Shown: piece after piece, positions 48,300 to 48,411 of the stretch
Numbering within the stretch: the stretch's first letter is position 1
How the letters are laid out: every line of letters starts with the position of its first letter
Source: Chloroflexota bacterium
GTDB lineage: Bacteria; Chloroflexota; Chloroflexia; Chloroheliales; Chloroheliaceae
Length of the DNA stretch: 48,411 nt
Assembly (NCBI GenBank): GCA_028287745.1
Contig: JAQBPB010000123.1
Span: forward strand, 1 to 48,411
Direction of reading: 5' to 3'
The notes under the pieces: generated by a model
The model's database searches: none
Seen by the model: only the letters and a program-made list of their open reading frames with translations
What the model was told of the DNA's origin: nothing
Translations under genes and position numbers: made by a program

Positions 48300-48411
48300 T
48301 TATTTCCCTCGAATAATTTTTAACCGGTCCTGGGCCTCGGATTTTTCATAGGAATAAGCCGCTTTATCATCAATGACCTGCTGGTAGAGCTGGCGGCTCC
48401 TGGTATAGTTA
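48300..48411 (-). CDS. C-terminal end of a TPR-like protein, cut by the window edge
   Basis: The last 37 codons and a TAA stop (48302-48300) read on the minus strand. The helical, charged end contains 'RQLYQQVIDDKAAYSYEKSE' and 'AQDRLKII', the kind of A-x-x-x-Y-x-x-V/I pattern that closes TPR proteins. The rest lies outside the window, so the family call is tentative. Confidence 0.6.
   Translation of the reverse strand, partial: NYTRSRQLYQQVIDDKAAYSYEKSEAQDRLKIIRGK

Noticed and set aside
1..48411. CRISPR arrays, insertion sequences, prophage or integration sites
   Set aside because: No regularly spaced direct repeats, transposase, integrase or flanking inverted repeats were seen. The only direct repeats found are the coding 33-base units at 42551-42709.

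Overview
The window looks like a chromosomal segment of a mid-GC (about 50-55 % by eye) bacterium, most likely a Chloroflexota (inference). The clues are a secreted protein built from 'WF-E-R-x-R-x-E-x-H-P ... VLLGLLG' repeats, a mycothiol-type maleylpyruvate isomerase fold protein, DUF3105, LppX/LprG-type and Thr/Ala-linker lipoproteins, a ZapE/AFG1 ATPase, many TTG/GTG starts and two apparently leaderless genes. There are no phage genes, insertion sequences, CRISPR arrays or rRNA. One tRNA (Val, anticodon TAC) is present.

Layout. 0.3-8.2 kb: a membrane-anchored CHRD-like exported protein, a phytoene/squalene synthase, a small DUF1232-like membrane protein, a GNAT acetyltransferase-TPR operon, a PRC-barrel protein, a bactofilin with its M23 endopeptidase, and a DUF2231 membrane protein. 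8.3-10.7 kb: tRNA-Val and a run of small genes (membrane proteins, a TPR-like protein, a helix-hairpin-helix lipoprotein). 10.8-24 kb: a cell-surface glycan region. It holds a flippase-like membrane protein, a five-gene minus-strand cluster (SGNH O-acetyltransferase partner, MBOAT acyltransferase, a 1251-residue double glycosyltransferase, a glycosyltransferase with a coiled-coil tail, an FmdB zinc ribbon), a dolichol-phosphate-mannose-synthase-like GT2 and a GT39/PMT-like membrane glycosyltransferase. 24-28.5 kb: a solitary beta-class DNA methyltransferase, a KimA-like potassium transporter and a DinB-fold enzyme. 28.5-36.6 kb: a DUF2085 protein, an N-terminally extended PrmA, an alpha/beta hydrolase, a WbbL-like GT2 with a WbaP-like initiating sugar-phosphate transferase, and ZapE. 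37-43 kb: mostly exported or membrane proteins separated by long AT-rich gaps, plus a stand-alone HNH protein. 43.4-48.4 kb: a histidine kinase without a partner regulator, an ABC-F ATPase preceded by a terminator-like hairpin, a pirin, and the 3' end of a further gene.

How the parts fit. The glycan genes form a plausible surface-polysaccharide pathway: WbaP-like initiation on undecaprenyl phosphate, GT2/GT4/GT8-like elongation, polyprenyl-phosphate sugar donors (DPM-like) feeding the GT39-like enzyme, and O-acetylation outside the membrane by the MBOAT-SGNH pair. The bactofilin-M23 pair and ZapE point to cell shape and division. I found no single unmistakable new system. The strongest candidates for a second look are: the giant glycosyltransferase, with five internal helical repeats and a lost DxD in its N-terminal domain; a terminator in the ABC-F leader, suggesting attenuation; a shared PASG-x-GG C-terminal anchor in two exported proteins; and the unexplained about 170-residue N-terminal domain of PrmA.

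Transcription signals are unusually easy to read here. Several near-perfect -35/-10 promoters (tRNA-Val, M23, pirin, ZapE, flippase-like gene) and a dozen intrinsic terminators were located by eye.
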